Source: Gemmatimonadales bacterium (GTDB taxonomy: Bacteria; Gemmatimonadota; Gemmatimonadetes; Gemmatimonadales; GWC2-71-9). From it: 35,798 nt of DNA. The stretch spans positions 1 through 35,798 of the forward strand of contig DATAOI010000035.1 of the NCBI GenBank assembly GCA_036265815.1, given 5' to 3'. This document shows positions 15,431 to 24,847 of the stretch, piece after piece. Numbering within the stretch: the stretch's first letter is position 1; every line of letters starts with the position of its first letter. The translations under genes were made by a program, and so were the position numbers. Below the pieces are notes generated by a model. It worked only from the letters and a program-made list of their open reading frames with translations, was not told where the DNA came from and did no database searches.

Positions 15431-16891
15431 GTGGTGCTAACCCCCGCCGAGGAACTGGGGCTAAGCGGAGCAGCGCTGGCGAGCCGGGTACAGCGCGCGC
15501 TGCACCGGATTCCTGACGCAGTGCTTGCTGGCCTCATGCAGCGCCTACATGATGCTGCTCTCGATGAGCATTTGGTGTATCTGCACGACGGGGAGCTCGA
15601 GCCGGTCCGCATCCTTCCCTGTCCCATAACCGTCCTGCCGGATCAACTGGCCTACCTCCACCACGTTACGCTCGTCGTGCAGAACGCACTCAAGCGCCTG
15701 CCGGAGCTCTACCTCCACGATCTGGAGGTAGCAGAGATCCTTCGCCTTCCAGAGGACGAAGAGCGCTGGCTTCGGGAATGCTGGGGCACCAGTCAGGAGG
15801 AGCACAACCCGATCTTCGGCAGACTGGACGCGGTGGTCAATTTCACCACCCCAATGTGGAAGGACTCGCTCCGCTTTGTCGAGCCCAATCTGAGCGGGAT
15901 TGGTGGCCTTCATATGGTCCCAACCAGCGAACGGCTGATTGCGGGCATCATCGTACCGGCCCTCCAGGGGTACGATCCCGAACTCCAACTGCTGAGGGGC
16001 CAAGATATGCGGGATCTCCTCACTCAGGTGATTCTGGAGCACACCGCAGCTGTCGGCGTCGGACAGCGGCTCTGCTTGATCGAGCCCAAGTACTCGGGAC
16101 AGGGTCCGGACGAGCAAGGCGAGGTGGCCAGATACCTGCGCGAGCGCCACGGTCTCACGGTGATGCATGCCGACCCTTCAGAGCTCACGCTCCGGGGTGG
16201 CCGGGTCTGGTACGGTGAGGATCTGGTTGACGTGGCATACCGGGACTACAGCGTCGGCGACCTGCTGGACCTGCAGGATGAGGGCATCGACATCGAGCCG
16301 ATGCGCGTCCTTCTGCGGGAGAACCGCGTGATCTCTTCTATCGCCGCCGAGCTGGACCAGAAGAGCTGCTGGGAGATTCTCAGCGACATGCGCCTGTGCC
16401 AGCGCTACTTTACCCCTGAGGAGCGGCTGATCTTTCAGCGGCACATCCCGTGGACTCGGATCGTGTCCGATCGACGGACGATGCTCCCCGATGGCCGGCA
16501 GCGCGGCTTGCTTGAGTACGTTCGTGCGGGCTACGAGCAGCTGGTGCTCAAGCCGAACCGTAGTTACGGGGGCGAGGGTGTCGTAATCGGCTGCGCCGGT
16601 ACGCAGGCTTCGTGGGTTGCCGCTCTCGAGGCCGCGCTGGATCATCGCGAGCGCTGGGTGGTCCAGCAACTGGTGACGCTTCCGGTAGGGGAGTTTCCGG
16701 TGCTCGGGCCCGAGGATGCAGTGCACACCGAGCCCTTTTACGTCGTCATGGGCTTCGCCGCGAGCGACGACGGGATCGCCATCCTGGCCCGCGCTTCTCA
16801 GAAGCAGGTGGTGAACGTGGCGCAACATGGTGGGCTTTGCGGGGTGATGGTGAGCCACTCACGGCCACCGATCGGGGTCGCGACGGCCTGA
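15431..16891 (+). CDS. Circularly permuted ATP-grasp family ligase
   Basis: The protein has 486 residues. The pattern LIEPKYSGQGPDEQGEVARYLRERHGLTVMHADPSEL, then VDVAYRDYSVGDLLDL, then a glycine-rich ATP loop at Y379-GGEG in VLKPNRSYGGEGVVIG matches circularly permuted ATP-grasp proteins related to glutathionylspermidine synthase. Such enzymes join a carboxylate to an amine using ATP; substrates here are unknown. The start is GTG 15431 (or GTG 15434), just after GAGAAAT; ATG 15429 is in another frame and stops at once. There is no amidase, transglutaminase or alpha-E partner next to it, which is unusual for this superfamily. Expression signals upstream are not clear. Confidence 0.7.
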   Translation: MVLTPAEELGLSGAALASRVQRALHRIPDAVLAGLMQRLHDAALDEHLVYLHDGELEPVRILPCPITVLPDQLAYLHHVTLVVQNALKRLPELYLHDLEVAEILRLPEDEERWLRECWGTSQEEHNPIFGRLDAVVNFTTPMWKDSLRFVEPNLSGIGGLHMVPTSERLIAGIIVPALQGYDPELQLLRGQDMRDLLTQVILEHTAAVGVGQRLCLIEPKYSGQGPDEQGEVARYLRERHGLTVMHADPSELTLRGGRVWYGEDLVDVAYRDYSVGDLLDLQDEGIDIEPMRVLLRENRVISSIAAELDQKSCWEILSDMRLCQRYFTPEERLIFQRHIPWTRIVSDRRTMLPDGRQRGLLEYVRAGYEQLVLKPNRSYGGEGVVIGCAGTQASWVAALEAALDHRERWVVQQLVTLPVGEFPVLGPEDAVHTEPFYVVMGFAASDDGIAILARASQKQVVNVAQHGGLCGVMVSHSRPPIGVATA

Positions 16892-16941
16892 GCAACCAGG
16901 GTTCGTTCAAATCATTCCCCGGGTTCCGTTGCGCGAACACC

Positions 16942-17712
16942 TCACGAGCCGGGTGCCCCACGGCTTGATGCTTTGAGCGCCGCGCCGCGGAAATCCTCAA
17001 GGGATCTTCGGTGCTCCTCGTACTCAGGCCGGCCGACCTTCACCTCGGCATCGTAGTGCTTCATGAACCCGCTGTACGCCTGATCGAGCGCCTTAGCGTC
17101 TTTGCGAAAACGCGCGACGGTTCCCAGGATGATGTATCCGAACAGGTGCCCCGGCGTCTTGGTCAGGATGGTGTCGCCTTGGGCGCGCGCCGCGTCGACA
17201 TTGTTCGTGTGCACCTCAAGGAGGGCGGCGTGGTACCGCGCGTCGGCGTCCACCGTGTCGAGCTGTGCATAGGCCATGAGCGCCATGGGCATGAAGCGCG
17301 TGACGGTCGCCTCGTCGCCCGACTGGGCGGCCTGCATGACGCGGTTGTAGAGTCGATTGAACCGTTCCTTGGGGCTCATGTTGCTGATGTCCGGCGGAGC
17401 CTCGGCCGGTGGGCCAGCCGACTCGCTGGTGGTTACCCTCGACGGCTTCGTGTTGAGCGTCCAGAGGACGACTGCCAGCAGACCCGCCAGCGAAGCGCCC
17501 GCGATCAGCCAGGGCGTACGCTCCCCCGACCGGGCCGGCGTCCGCGAGCCCACCGCGTGCCCGCACCCGGCGCAGAACCGCGCCGTAGCAGACAGCGGTG
17601 CGCCGCAGGCAGTGCACCGCGCGCCGGTACTGGGCGCGCCACAATTTGAGCAGAACGCGCCGGTGGCAGGAGCGGCGCAGGCAGGACAAGGAGTCGGCCT
17701 TGTGCTGGTCAT
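16942..17712 (-). CDS. Zinc-ribbon membrane protein with helical repeat domain
   Basis: The protein has 256 residues. The first 55 residues hold four Cys pairs (CPAC, CSNC, CTAC, CAGC), making two zinc ribbons. One membrane helix follows (about 68-87), then a Pro/Ser linker and a TPR-like helical domain (about 110-230). The ribbons should be cytoplasmic and the repeat domain periplasmic. ATG 17712 is preferred to GTG 17721 because GTGAGG lies just before it. It is divergent from the cytochrome cluster, and no link to it is proven. Function unknown. Confidence 0.7.
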   Translation of the reverse strand: MTSTRPTPCPACAAPATGAFCSNCGAPSTGARCTACGAPLSATARFCAGCGHAVGSRTPARSGERTPWLIAGASLAGLLAVVLWTLNTKPSRVTTSESAGPPAEAPPDISNMSPKERFNRLYNRVMQAAQSGDEATVTRFMPMALMAYAQLDTVDADARYHAALLEVHTNNVDAARAQGDTILTKTPGHLFGYIILGTVARFRKDAKALDQAYSGFMKHYDAEVKVGRPEYEEHRRSLEDFRGAALKASSRGAPGS

Positions 17713-18022
17713 GATCCTCACCTAGCAGATTCCGGGATCGACTCCGTCGTTCACCGTCTCATGGCCCCCGAGCGAGCCGATGGAGGGAGGCGGGGGACGG
17801 GAACTCGCTGCGCGCGGAGTACCTATCAGATCGATTTGGAGGCAACCCACACTTCTGTGGCAGGGCGGGTTCGTCAAGACGACAATTCCGTATAGCAAAG
17901 TCGGTTAAGGTTTCTTCATAAAACGACGGTCGGCCCAGCGAATCTATTGCGTAATTCTACGGATAGCCTAAATGTACTAGGGAATCCCCCCGGTAAAAAA
18001 ACAGCAGAGCTAAGGCGGGACT
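17713..18022. other. Upstream region of the cytochrome cluster
   Basis: The region is AT-richer than its surroundings from about 17880 on. A single TTCAT lies at 17915, but the 11-bp neighbour (GTTAA) and the expected -10 are missing, so this is not counted as a regulon site. No gene is seen. The true promoter of the cytochrome cluster cannot be located. Confidence 0.4.
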
Positions 18023-19654
18023 ATGCCCATTGCCCGATTCCTCTGTGGCCAATCTTTCGGTCTCACGGCACTGGTCGTACTCGCGCTCTCCGGCTGCACC
18101 AGCGAAAAGCTCGTTTTCCGGGAGCCATTCAACCCCCCACCCGACAACACCAACAAATTCCTCGGTTACTTCACCGTTAGCGATAAGCAGACCTCCTGCG
18201 GCAACTGCCACGTCGAGAAGCAGGCCGATTGGACCACAACGAAGCACTCCCAGGCCTGGGGTGACCTCGTCGCGTCGGGGCACCAGACCGCGGCGTGCAA
18301 CAGTTGTCATACGGTGAGCGAGCGGGGGAACGCTACTGCTGCTCCAGCAGGGTACAGCGCCGTAGCCGATACCGCTTATCAGGACGTGCAGTGCGAAAGC
18401 TGCCACGGATCGGGCTTCGACCATGCCTCGAGCCCGTCGCTCGCGAACCGGCCGCTCGCGAGCATCAACGTGCCGACGGATCCAACCGCCTGGGTCGAAT
18501 CCTCGACCTGTGGCTCCTGCCACACGGGTGACTTCTCGCCGTTCGTCGAGCAGTGGAGCCAGTCGGGACACGCCGGCACGGTGAGCGAAGTGATCGAGGA
18601 GTTGGCGGCCGACAACAGCCTCAGCTGCGGTCAATGCCACGAGGCACGGAAGGTTCTCCAGGGGTGGAACGTGGCCACGAACTACACCGAAGCCGGGGAT
18701 GCGATTACCACGGAGAACGCCTTGCCCATCACGTGTGCGGTCTGTCATGACCCGCACGAGAAGAAGCACGAGGGGCAGCTCCGGTGGGCGATCGACGATC
18801 CCAATCCTGACAACAACCTCTGCATGAAGTGCCATAACCGCCGGAGCGAGCCGCAGGCCACGAGCCCGCGCGGGCCGCACGCCCCGCAAGGCGGCGTCCT
18901 TCTCGGCACGGCAGGGTACTGGCCGGCAGGCTTCGATACCACGGCGGTCGTCGCCACCCACGGAAACGTGAGCGTCAACACCCGGCTGTGCGCGGGGTGC
19001 CATGTGGCACCGTTCACGGTGACGGACGCGAGCGGCAATGTCACGTTTCAATCGACCGGGCACCTCTTCATCCCCGATCCCTGCCTGGATGCCCAAGGCA
19101 AGCCGCTGGGCGACAACACGTGTTCGCGCCCGGGGGATGCGGGCTACGCGTCGGGTTCGCGCAAGTTCAACGGTTGCAGTGCCTCGGGCTGCCACTCGAG
19201 CGAGACGGCGGCGGAGAACGCCTTCGAGGCCAACCGCAACGTCATCAGAACGCTCGCTGACCAGCTCTGGGTAGACGCCAATGGCAACCAGGTGCTGTAC
19301 GACACGACCACCTCCGCCGATCCCGAGGGCTCCGGCCTGCCCAAATCATTCGATCCCGGCGACACCGGCCTGCTCACGCAGGTGCCGGTGAGCGAGTTCA
19401 ACTACAAGGACAAGGTGATCACCGACGCCGAGGGCGTGCTCTTCAACGTGCGCCTGGTCGGCGAGAACCGCTACGCCAATGGCGACCGCTCATTCGGGGT
19501 GCACAATCCCTTCCTGGCGCAGTCGCTGTTGACCGCGAGCATCGACGCGCTGCAGGCCAGGTACGGCCTGGACGTGTCGCCGCAGGTGCGGGCGATCATG
19601 GAACGGGTCAGGGCCCGAAACCCTCGCGACAACCTTTCGCTTCGCACGAGGTGA
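18023..19654 (+). CDS. Nine-haem c-type cytochrome lipoprotein
   Basis: The protein has 543 residues. A signal peptide ends in the lipobox LSGC (Cys about 25). Eight CxxCH motifs (CGNCH, CNSCH, CESCH, CGSCH, CGQCH, CAVCH, CMKCH, CAGCH) and one CX4CH (CSASGCH) give nine likely haems. The N-terminal CGNCHVEKQADWTTTKHSQAW resembles cytochrome c554-type proteins, and the C-terminal RSFGVHNPFLAQSLL is a common end of multihaem cytochromes. The lipid anchor suggests placement at the outer membrane, possibly at the cell surface. It is the first gene of a four-gene cluster that includes a porin, so it is the best candidate for the outer terminal of an electron conduit. Confidence 0.88.
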   Translation: MPIARFLCGQSFGLTALVVLALSGCTSEKLVFREPFNPPPDNTNKFLGYFTVSDKQTSCGNCHVEKQADWTTTKHSQAWGDLVASGHQTAACNSCHTVSERGNATAAPAGYSAVADTAYQDVQCESCHGSGFDHASSPSLANRPLASINVPTDPTAWVESSTCGSCHTGDFSPFVEQWSQSGHAGTVSEVIEELAADNSLSCGQCHEARKVLQGWNVATNYTEAGDAITTENALPITCAVCHDPHEKKHEGQLRWAIDDPNPDNNLCMKCHNRRSEPQATSPRGPHAPQGGVLLGTAGYWPAGFDTTAVVATHGNVSVNTRLCAGCHVAPFTVTDASGNVTFQSTGHLFIPDPCLDAQGKPLGDNTCSRPGDAGYASGSRKFNGCSASGCHSSETAAENAFEANRNVIRTLADQLWVDANGNQVLYDTTTSADPEGSGLPKSFDPGDTGLLTQVPVSEFNYKDKVITDAEGVLFNVRLVGENRYANGDRSFGVHNPFLAQSLLTASIDALQARYGLDVSPQVRAIMERVRARNPRDNLSLRTR

Positions 19655-19698
19655 GTAGCGACGATAACGCCGTCCGCCGATAGACGCCCGCCAGCTCC

Positions 19699-21756
19699 AT
19701 GGGCATGATCCGGCTGCTCGGCGCAAGCGTACTGGCCATCGCTCCTTCTGCGGTTGTTCCGGGAGAGGCGGTGGCCGTGCCGCTTCAGACGCAGGACACG
19801 CTGACGCATCACCTCCTCGATTCGGTGGTGGTTCGCTCGCCGCTGCCGGACCCTCTTGTCCCCATCGTCCAGTGGATTTTTCAGAAGCCCGCGTGGCTCA
19901 TGGCCACCGGAATCGTGGTCGGCGTGCTGCTGGCGCTCGCGGTCGTCGTCCTGTTGTGGCGCCGGCGCCGGGCCGTGAGCACCTGGCTCATCACCCGGGA
20001 TCGCGGCGCCAAGCTCAGCTTGCTCGCGGCACTCGGCGCCGTTCTGCTCCTCACGGTGGGCTCGGGCGTCAAGGCCTATGACTACATGATGCACGACAAC
20101 GATTTCTGCAGCGGCTGCCACATCTTCGTCCCCAGTGGACAGGTGTTCGTCCGTCCGGACACTGGGACCTATCTCCTGGTCAACAAGCTGGAGGGGAAGC
20201 ACGACTCGCTCAGCTGTCATAGCTGTCACCCCTTCGAGCTGAAGGCCCAATCGAAGGAGCTGTTCTACTGGATCATCGAACGGCCGGACCGGATCCCACC
20301 CCACGCCAAGGTCCCGCGTCATGTCTGCGAGGGCTGTCATGTACAGGGCGAGGCAAGAAAGACTTGGGCCCGGATCGCGTCGACAGCCGGGCACCGGACC
20401 CACCTGGAGTCCGACTCCGCGGCACTTAAAGATGTCGCGTGTCTGACCTGCCACGCGCGAACCGCCCATCGGTTCCAGCCGGCCGACACGACCTGCGCGC
20501 AGAAGGGGTGCCATCTGACGGATGAGGTCAGGATCAAGCTCGGACGGATGGCGGCCCGCTTCACGCCCGCGAACGTGCAGCCGCTCCCCAACGAGGAGCA
20601 GCTCTACTGCAATACCTGCCACCAGTTCACGGCCGAGGCACAGTTCGTCAGCCGCGACTCCGCGTCTGGTCTCCTCACGCCCGGCTCGCGTCAGTGTTTC
20701 GGCTGCCACGAGATGCGGCAACTGCTGGCGACCTTCGATCTCGCCAAGGACCCGCATCGCGGGAGCTGCGGGATGTGTCACGACCCCCACACGGACGTCA
20801 AGCCCGCCAACGCACTCAAGTCCTGCGCCGACGCGGCGTGTCACGCTGACTGGCGGACTGTCGCATTTCACTCGGGTGCGACCCACCGCAAGGTGGCGTC
20901 GCGTTGCCAGACCTGCCACATCCCCCATGCCGCGCGGGTAGACGCGAGCGACTGCACTGGCTGTCACGAGTCCGTGCGGAAGAGCGGGGGAAAGCTGCGG
21001 CCACCACTCCCGTTTGATACGACCAAGGCCCTGCAGCAGAGCCTCCGGCTATTCGAGCCGGGCCGCGCGAGGGGTCAGGGAGCCGGGCCGCCCCCGGATG
21101 ATCCACCCGGGCAACCCACGGAGCGACGCACCGTACCCGCTGACACTTTCTCCCATAAACGCCACCGCCGACTCACTTGCATCACCTGCCACACGACGAC
21201 CTCACCGACGAGTCGCCTCACGTTCGAGCCGCCCCGCGGATGCCAGATCTGCCATCACCAGCGGCCGACCTCGGCAGAGTGCGGCAGCTGCCACGAGTCG
21301 ACCGAGCTGTCCCGGCCGGCGCTGGTCACGGTATCGGTGTCCGTGCCCCGGCAGCCGACAAGATCGCGTCCGGTCGCGTTCGACCATCGGAGGCACCGCG
21401 ACTTGGCGTGCGTCCAGTGCCACACGACCCGGGTGACCCTCGAGCCCGATTCCACTGTCACGGCCTGCACTGGCTGTCATGAGGATCACCACGTTGCGGG
21501 GCGGGACTGCGCTGCCTGTCACCGGAGCGCGGAGACCACCAAGGCTCACCAACCGCCTGTCGACGCCCACCAATCATGCGATCGGTGCCATACCGAACGC
21601 ACGGTCAAACGCCTCGAGCCGACGCGGTCTTTCTGCCTCGCCTGCCACGGGAGCGAAACCGATCATCACGCCGAGAAGGAGTGCACCGTCTGCCATCTGC
21701 AGGCCTCACCGGAGACGTTTCGGCCCCGGCTGACCAGCGCTGGCGGTCGGCCGTGA
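19699..21756 (+). CDS. Membrane-anchored 20-haem cytochrome c with NapC/NirT-like anchor
   Basis: The protein has 685 residues. A signal-like N-terminus is followed by two membrane helices: about 64-90 (PAWLMATGIVVGVLLALAVV) and about 101-120. The first haem comes right after the second helix (AYDYMMHDNDFCSGCH), the NapC/NirT arrangement for taking electrons from the quinol pool. I count 18 CxxCH and two CX4CH motifs (CAQKGCH, CADAACH), so 20 haems. A Pro/Gly-rich linker near residue 465 splits an N-terminal half from a C-terminal half with SHKRHRRLTCITCH and DHRRHRDLACVQCH repeats. Its stop overlaps the next start (GTGA). It should span from the inner membrane into the periplasm. Confidence 0.88.
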   Translation: MGMIRLLGASVLAIAPSAVVPGEAVAVPLQTQDTLTHHLLDSVVVRSPLPDPLVPIVQWIFQKPAWLMATGIVVGVLLALAVVVLLWRRRRAVSTWLITRDRGAKLSLLAALGAVLLLTVGSGVKAYDYMMHDNDFCSGCHIFVPSGQVFVRPDTGTYLLVNKLEGKHDSLSCHSCHPFELKAQSKELFYWIIERPDRIPPHAKVPRHVCEGCHVQGEARKTWARIASTAGHRTHLESDSAALKDVACLTCHARTAHRFQPADTTCAQKGCHLTDEVRIKLGRMAARFTPANVQPLPNEEQLYCNTCHQFTAEAQFVSRDSASGLLTPGSRQCFGCHEMRQLLATFDLAKDPHRGSCGMCHDPHTDVKPANALKSCADAACHADWRTVAFHSGATHRKVASRCQTCHIPHAARVDASDCTGCHESVRKSGGKLRPPLPFDTTKALQQSLRLFEPGRARGQGAGPPPDDPPGQPTERRTVPADTFSHKRHRRLTCITCHTTTSPTSRLTFEPPRGCQICHHQRPTSAECGSCHESTELSRPALVTVSVSVPRQPTRSRPVAFDHRRHRDLACVQCHTTRVTLEPDSTVTACTGCHEDHHVAGRDCAACHRSAETTKAHQPPVDAHQSCDRCHTERTVKRLEPTRSFCLACHGSETDHHAEKECTVCHLQASPETFRPRLTSAGGRP

Positions 21757-23261
21757 GCACGCCGCGGGCGGACATTCTTCTGCTCGGAATTGTGGGTCTT
21801 TCGCTGGCTGGGTCTGCGGCGGAGGCGCAGGGCTATCGCTTGCGCCTCGACTCGAGAGCGCAGCGGGTGAGCTATCGCGGAGTCGCCGAGGACAGCATTC
21901 CCAGGGCAGCGGTGGTCACCGGCCCGACGGGAGGGCTGGAGACGCCGGATGGATTCGCCGTCCGGTGTCCTGAAGGCGGGGCCTCCTGCTACTTCTTCCG
22001 CCCGGGGCGCGAGGTGCGCGGGGCGCCCATGATCTCGTCGGCCGACCTGGTGCTCTGGGGGCTCGGAGTACGGGGCCTGAGCGTCCGGATGAACGGACGC
22101 TTCGGCGTGGATCTGGGTGACAGCGAGGTGTGGCCCGGCACGGAGCCGGCCGTGCAGCTCATCGAGGCCTACGCCGAGTACGCTCACCCGTCGTTCACAG
22201 TGCGAGGTGGCCGCCAGCTGCTGACCAACCGACTCGGCGTCGTCGGCTTCGACGGGGGGCACCTGGCCGTCCGATCGGACCGGCGCGGGCTCGAGGCGGA
22301 CGTCTACGTGGGCCTCGGCCTCGCCCGCGCCACGGCCCTTCCTGTCACCAGCCCGGTGCTCAACCCGCTGGACGATTTCCAGCCGCGCCGCCGTCAGCTC
22401 CTGACCGGCATCGCGCTGATGCACAGCGGGCGTCTCGCCGACGTGCGGGCCGACTATCAGCGCGAGATCGATCGCGAGGACCGGAATTTCGTTTCCGAGC
22501 GAGCCGCGCTCGCGCTCGACCTCCGTCCGGGGCAGCGGTGGAGCATCACCGCGGGCGCGGACTACGACCTGGCCAACACCTGGTTCGGGAACGCGGAGGC
22601 GGTGGTGCGGTACACGACCCCGTGGGTCACGGTGGCGGGCGGCGCGCGCCAGTACCGTCCGTACTTCGATCTGTGGACCATCTGGGGCGCGTTTAGCCCG
22701 GTGCCCTACCACGCAGTGAATGCGGCGACCTGGGTCCGGCCGGCTCGGGGGCTCGAGCTCCGCGCCCGCTGGGAAGGCTACGAGTACTCAAAGACGGAAA
22801 CCGAGACCCCGCTGGTGGACGTGGGTCACGACGGGTGGCGCTTCGGAACGGGCGTCACCTACAGCCCGAGTCCCGCGTGGACGGTGGATGCGGGGTACCG
22901 CGAGGAGAGCGGACCGGGCGCGGCGTCGCACGGGTTCGAGGGGAGCGTCACCTTCATTTCTGGTGCGGCTCTGTCGCTGACCGGCTACGCGTCCACGCTC
23001 GATCGGCCGCTCGAGTTCCGGTTCGATGACGCGTCCGCCGACGCGTTCGGCTTCGATGCCGAGTGGCGCCCCACGGGCCGGCTGCGGATCGGGATGGGGC
23101 TCGCGCGGTACACCGAGGACCGAGCCCGCCCTGACGCGGCCGCGTTCGATTGGGACCAGACCCGCCTCAACGCGCGTGTGACCCTGCTGCTCCGGAGCGA
23201 CGCCGATGCCGTCCATGTGCCGCCCGCGCTGCGGGGGCGTTCCCGGGCGGGATCGCGGTGA
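21753..23261 (+). CDS. Outer-membrane beta-barrel porin of the cytochrome cluster
   Basis: The protein has 502 residues. A signal peptide (LLLGIVGLSLAGSAAEAQG) is followed by alternating amphipathic strands rich in Tyr, Trp, Arg and Gly, such as AEYAHPSFTVRGGRQLL and RWSITAGADYDLANTW, to the C-terminus. The length fits a barrel of roughly 20 or more strands. Its place between two multihaem cytochrome genes, with start-stop overlaps on both sides (GTGA at 21753 and 23258), suggests it sheathes a cytochrome as MtrB or PioB does. Homology to MtrB is not evident by eye; the role is inferred from context. Confidence 0.75.
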   Translation: MSTPRADILLLGIVGLSLAGSAAEAQGYRLRLDSRAQRVSYRGVAEDSIPRAAVVTGPTGGLETPDGFAVRCPEGGASCYFFRPGREVRGAPMISSADLVLWGLGVRGLSVRMNGRFGVDLGDSEVWPGTEPAVQLIEAYAEYAHPSFTVRGGRQLLTNRLGVVGFDGGHLAVRSDRRGLEADVYVGLGLARATALPVTSPVLNPLDDFQPRRRQLLTGIALMHSGRLADVRADYQREIDREDRNFVSERAALALDLRPGQRWSITAGADYDLANTWFGNAEAVVRYTTPWVTVAGGARQYRPYFDLWTIWGAFSPVPYHAVNAATWVRPARGLELRARWEGYEYSKTETETPLVDVGHDGWRFGTGVTYSPSPAWTVDAGYREESGPGAASHGFEGSVTFISGAALSLTGYASTLDRPLEFRFDDASADAFGFDAEWRPTGRLRIGMGLARYTEDRARPDAAAFDWDQTRLNARVTLLLRSDADAVHVPPALRGRSRAGSR

Positions 23262-24688
23262 GGCTCGGGTCGTTCGGTATTCTGGTGCTCTGCGCGGTCA
23301 CCCTAGCCGGCGGTGCCGCCGCGTACATGCTCCGGGACCCGTTCGATCACTGGCAGCACCGGAAGCTATTTCCGAGCTGCACCGGCTGCCACGCCGGCGC
23401 GGAGGCTGCCGGTCGCTCGCTGTGGCCCCAGCCCCCCGACTGCGCGACGTGCCACGACGACGCCATCGAGAAGCGGGTGGACTGGAGCCCGCCGGCGGAG
23501 TCGCGGCCGAGCAATCTGCGGTTCACGCACCAGCGGCACGCCGAGAAGGTCGCCCGCGCGTGGGGTGCCGACTCCACGCTCCGGTGCGCCGCCTGCCACA
23601 ATCTGCGCGGCACCGATCCGATGCAGGTCCGGCCGGCGGTCGTCCAGAGCTGCCTCGAGTGCCATGGAATCAGGACCGCCCACCTGAGCGCGCCGGATAC
23701 GGCGTGCGCCACCTGCCACGTGTCGCTGGTCCAAGCGGTGCGGCTCACCCGTGAGCGGGTCAGGGACTTCCCGACGCCGGACAATCATCGCGGGGCAGAC
23801 TTCGCATCCATGGGGCATGGGAAGCTCGCCCGGACTGGCGGAGCGCCGGTGGCGGCCTCATGCGCCACCTGCCACGCGCGAGACTTCTGCGCCGAGTGCC
23901 ACGTGAATGCACCGGAGGTCCCGGCCATCCAGGCGCTGGCTCCGGACCAAAGGTCGCTGGTGGTGGGGGCAAGGCCCGAGGCCCCGGCGAGTCATGCCGA
24001 TCCGAGCTTCCTTCGGCGACACGGCGGCCGAGCCGGGAAGGACGCAGCGCGCTGCGCCGTGTGCCACACGCAGGAGAGCTGCACCACGTGCCACATCGGT
24101 TCCCCTGCCAGCGCCCTGGCGATTCCCAGATCGGGCCCGGGCCGGGGCCGCGGCGTGGCCGTGCTCCGCCAGCGCCCCGTGTCCCACGGTCTCGACTTCT
24201 CCCGACTCCATGCGCAACCGGCCGAGGCCCGTCCTCAGAGCTGCAGCGGCTGCCACGCGCGCACCGAATGCCTGTCCTGCCACCGGCCCGACGCTGGCGA
24301 GGCGCCGCCGGGATACCATCCCAGCGGATTCCTCTCCAGCCACCCCGCCGCCGCGTTCAGCCGGGAGAGCTCCTGCAGCGAGTGCCACGAGCAGGGCCAG
24401 TTCTGCGCCAACTGCCACCTCAAGGCCGGCCTCGTCTCGCCCGGGCGGCTGCGCGGCACCAGGTATCACGATGCCAAGCAGGCGTTTCTCTTGAACCATG
24501 GACAGGCCGCGCGCCAGAGCCTGGAGAGCTGCGTCACCTGCCACTCCGAACGTGACTGCCTCGCGTGCCACTCTGCCGCGAATGGCCGCCGCTTCAATCC
24601 CCACGGGCCTGGGTTCGACGCGAGCACACTTCGCCGCAAGAACCCGTCGATGTGCACCGCCTGCCACGGCGCCGCGATTCCGGAATAG
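23258..24688 (+). CDS. Sixteen-haem c-type cytochrome
   Basis: The protein has 476 residues from a GTG start that overlaps the porin stop. An N-terminal helix (LGSFGILVLCAVTLAGGAAAYML) acts as signal or anchor. Sixteen CxxCH motifs follow, from CTGCH near residue 44 to CTACH ten residues before the end, often as close pairs (CATCHARDFCAECH, CSGCHARTECLSCH, CSECHEQGQFCANCH). Pairs of this kind resemble class III cytochrome packing. Two His-rich stretches (FTHQRH) give distal ligands. It should be periplasmic, linking the 20-haem protein to the porin. A decayed copy of its C-terminal third lies at 34846-35230. Confidence 0.88.
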   Translation: MRLGSFGILVLCAVTLAGGAAAYMLRDPFDHWQHRKLFPSCTGCHAGAEAAGRSLWPQPPDCATCHDDAIEKRVDWSPPAESRPSNLRFTHQRHAEKVARAWGADSTLRCAACHNLRGTDPMQVRPAVVQSCLECHGIRTAHLSAPDTACATCHVSLVQAVRLTRERVRDFPTPDNHRGADFASMGHGKLARTGGAPVAASCATCHARDFCAECHVNAPEVPAIQALAPDQRSLVVGARPEAPASHADPSFLRRHGGRAGKDAARCAVCHTQESCTTCHIGSPASALAIPRSGPGRGRGVAVLRQRPVSHGLDFSRLHAQPAEARPQSCSGCHARTECLSCHRPDAGEAPPGYHPSGFLSSHPAAAFSRESSCSECHEQGQFCANCHLKAGLVSPGRLRGTRYHDAKQAFLLNHGQAARQSLESCVTCHSERDCLACHSAANGRRFNPHGPGFDASTLRRKNPSMCTACHGAAIPE

Positions 24689-24847
24689 CTCGCGCTCTCC
24701 TCAAGATTCTGCAGGCAGCTTCACCTCGGCTTTACGCTGGGATCCGCCACGTCACCGGGGCCCGGCTGGACCTGGCCGAGTTGCTGGCGCGCGTGGGTGA
24801 ATGCCGCAGCACCACTTCCGGGTCGGCTATTCCGCCAAGCCAAGCGT

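Noticed and set aside
17893-17936. Possible 11-bp repeat site upstream of the cytochrome cluster
   Set aside because: Only one good unit (TTCAT 17915); the neighbour one period upstream is GTTAA and no -10 lies at the expected distance.
19471-20967. Long minus-strand open frame (498 codons) opposite the cytochromes
   Set aside because: It is antisense to haem motifs, has no family features and arises from high GC; the plus-strand genes explain the region.
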